A DNA stretch of 5,464 nt from Planctomycetaceae bacterium. GTDB lineage: Bacteria > Planctomycetota > Planctomycetia > Pirellulales > Thermoguttaceae. Each line of letters begins with the position of its first letter. The stretch's first letter is position 1. The notes beneath the pieces were generated by a model, which was not told the DNA's origin, made no database searches, and saw nothing but the letters and a program-made list of their open reading frames with translations. The stretch covers positions 1-5,464 of the forward strand of contig JAITAZ010000274.1 in assembly GCA_031283825.1 (NCBI GenBank), given 5' to 3'. The position numbers and the translations under genes were made by a program. Positions 5,177 to 5,464 of this stretch are shown in pieces.

Positions 5177-5254
5177 GAATTTTTGAAAAATCGAGTTTTT
5201 AGAAGTTGCCTACAGTATTTTTGTAATTGTTTACGTGAAAAAAGTATCTTCCTT

Positions 5255-5444
5255 CGCCCTGAAAGGGCAACGGAGTTTTAGCCCACCGCAACGCGGTGGG
5301 TTAAATGCCCCAAAACGGATCGCCCTGAAAGGGCAGCGGAAAAATATTATAACGAATATTCGTTACAAATATTCATTAATATTAACAATATTGTTGACCA
5401 TATTGATCATATTGATCAAAAATTTCCGTTGCCCTTACAGGGCG
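5255..5444. repeat. Block bounded by inverted GCCCTGAAAGGGC hairpin repeats
   Basis: CGCCCTGAAAGGGCAACGG (5255-5273) recurs directly at 5321-5339 with one change and inverted at 5426-5444 with one change. Each forms a 5-bp GCCCT/AGGGC stem with a 3-base loop. Between the first two copies a 13-bp stem with one G·T pair spans 5277-5305, with core CCCACCGC/GCGGTGGG. The second and third copies flank an AT-rich core (5341-5425) with perfect palindromes and 9-nt repeats. It resembles REP-type intergenic repeats in several AT-rich bacterial groups; no coding sequence is seen to the window end. Confidence 0.7.
5350..5420. repeat. AT-rich core with two perfect palindromes and 9-nt tandem repeats
   Basis: TAACGAATATTCGTTA (5350-5365) is a perfect 16-base palindrome and AACAATATTGTT (5384-5395) a perfect 12-base one. 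Directly after, three 9-mers run head to tail: TTGACCATA, TTGATCATA, TTGATCAAA (5394-5420). The layout resembles a protein-binding array but may be only the loop of a palindromic repeat. Confidence 0.6.
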
Positions 5445-5464
5445 TTGATCGAGAGGAATATCAC

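Larger units (their letters stand above)
4804..5213. mobile_element. Nested palindromic element of about 410 bp, non-autonomous (MITE-like)
   Basis: The ends are inverted: GTAGGCGAC (4804-4812) against GTTGCCTAC (5205-5213), 8 of 9 matching, with CTG and CAG just outside also inverted. A second pair lies inside: GCTTCTAAAAACTTG (4885-4899) against CGAGTTTTTAGAAGT (5192-5206). Further in, TGTCCCGTTAGGGACACAATGTTGGTAGAAA-like arms (4947-4978 and about 5144-5176) and shorter GTCCCGTAGGGAC arms (4997-5020 and 5105-5127) nest around an AT-rich centre near 5060. No transposase or credible reading frame is present and no clear target duplication was found. Mobility is inferred from the ends and from related copies in the window; a structured RNA or an assembly of older repeats is the alternative. 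Confidence 0.55.

Noticed and set aside
5394..5420. Replication-origin iterons
   Set aside because: Only three short AT-rich 9-mers inside a hairpin repeat block, with no replication gene or DnaA-box cluster seen nearby.

Overview
The window is AT-rich bacterial chromosome with three complete protein genes, all on the + strand. They are separated by unusually long intergenic stretches packed with palindromic and tandem repeats. Two things suggest the Planctomycetota or a relative: a DUF6807 (PF14100, 'PmoA') protein of the kind abundant there, and two genes that start without a Shine-Dalgarno sequence. A secreted bacterial serpin and dense hairpin repeats are compatible with this. The assignment is an inference; Verrucomicrobiota and Lentisphaerota remain possible.

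Layout. Positions 1-899 hold no convincing gene. They contain a truncated two-hairpin repeat, an imperfect palindrome built on CACAGAGAACACAGAG (47-205), a second repeat block bounded by direct repeats of GTGAACGGTTAC (219-432) that includes a 9-nt tandem array, a short hairpin (536-586), and the serpin upstream region. A secreted serpin follows at 900-2066. The 553-base gap at 2067-2619 carries tandem 18-mers, a second copy of the two-hairpin repeat, and a strong intrinsic terminator that may belong to a small RNA. An agmatinase-family ureohydrolase lies at 2620-3483 and an exported or membrane-anchored DUF6807 protein at 3621-4772. The remaining 692 bases (4773-5464) are entirely repeats: a nested-palindrome element of about 410 bp with short terminal inverted repeats, then a block of GCCCTGAAAGGGC hairpins around an AT-rich palindromic core.

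How the genes relate. Nothing shows that the three proteins act together. The serpin should inhibit proteases outside the cytoplasm, the ureohydrolase is a cytoplasmic metal enzyme of arginine/polyamine metabolism, and the DUF6807 protein has no established reaction. Intergenic distances and terminator-like hairpins suggest separate transcription. The only link seen is a 16-nt sequence (15 of 16 identical) upstream of both the serpin and the ureohydrolase.

I did not find a convincing new multi-gene system. The most unusual content is the repeat architecture: the same terminal arms (CTTCTAAAAACT, GTAGGCRAC) enclose different internal palindromes, and hairpin stems differ between copies by changes that keep them paired. 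This looks like a modular family of non-autonomous elements.
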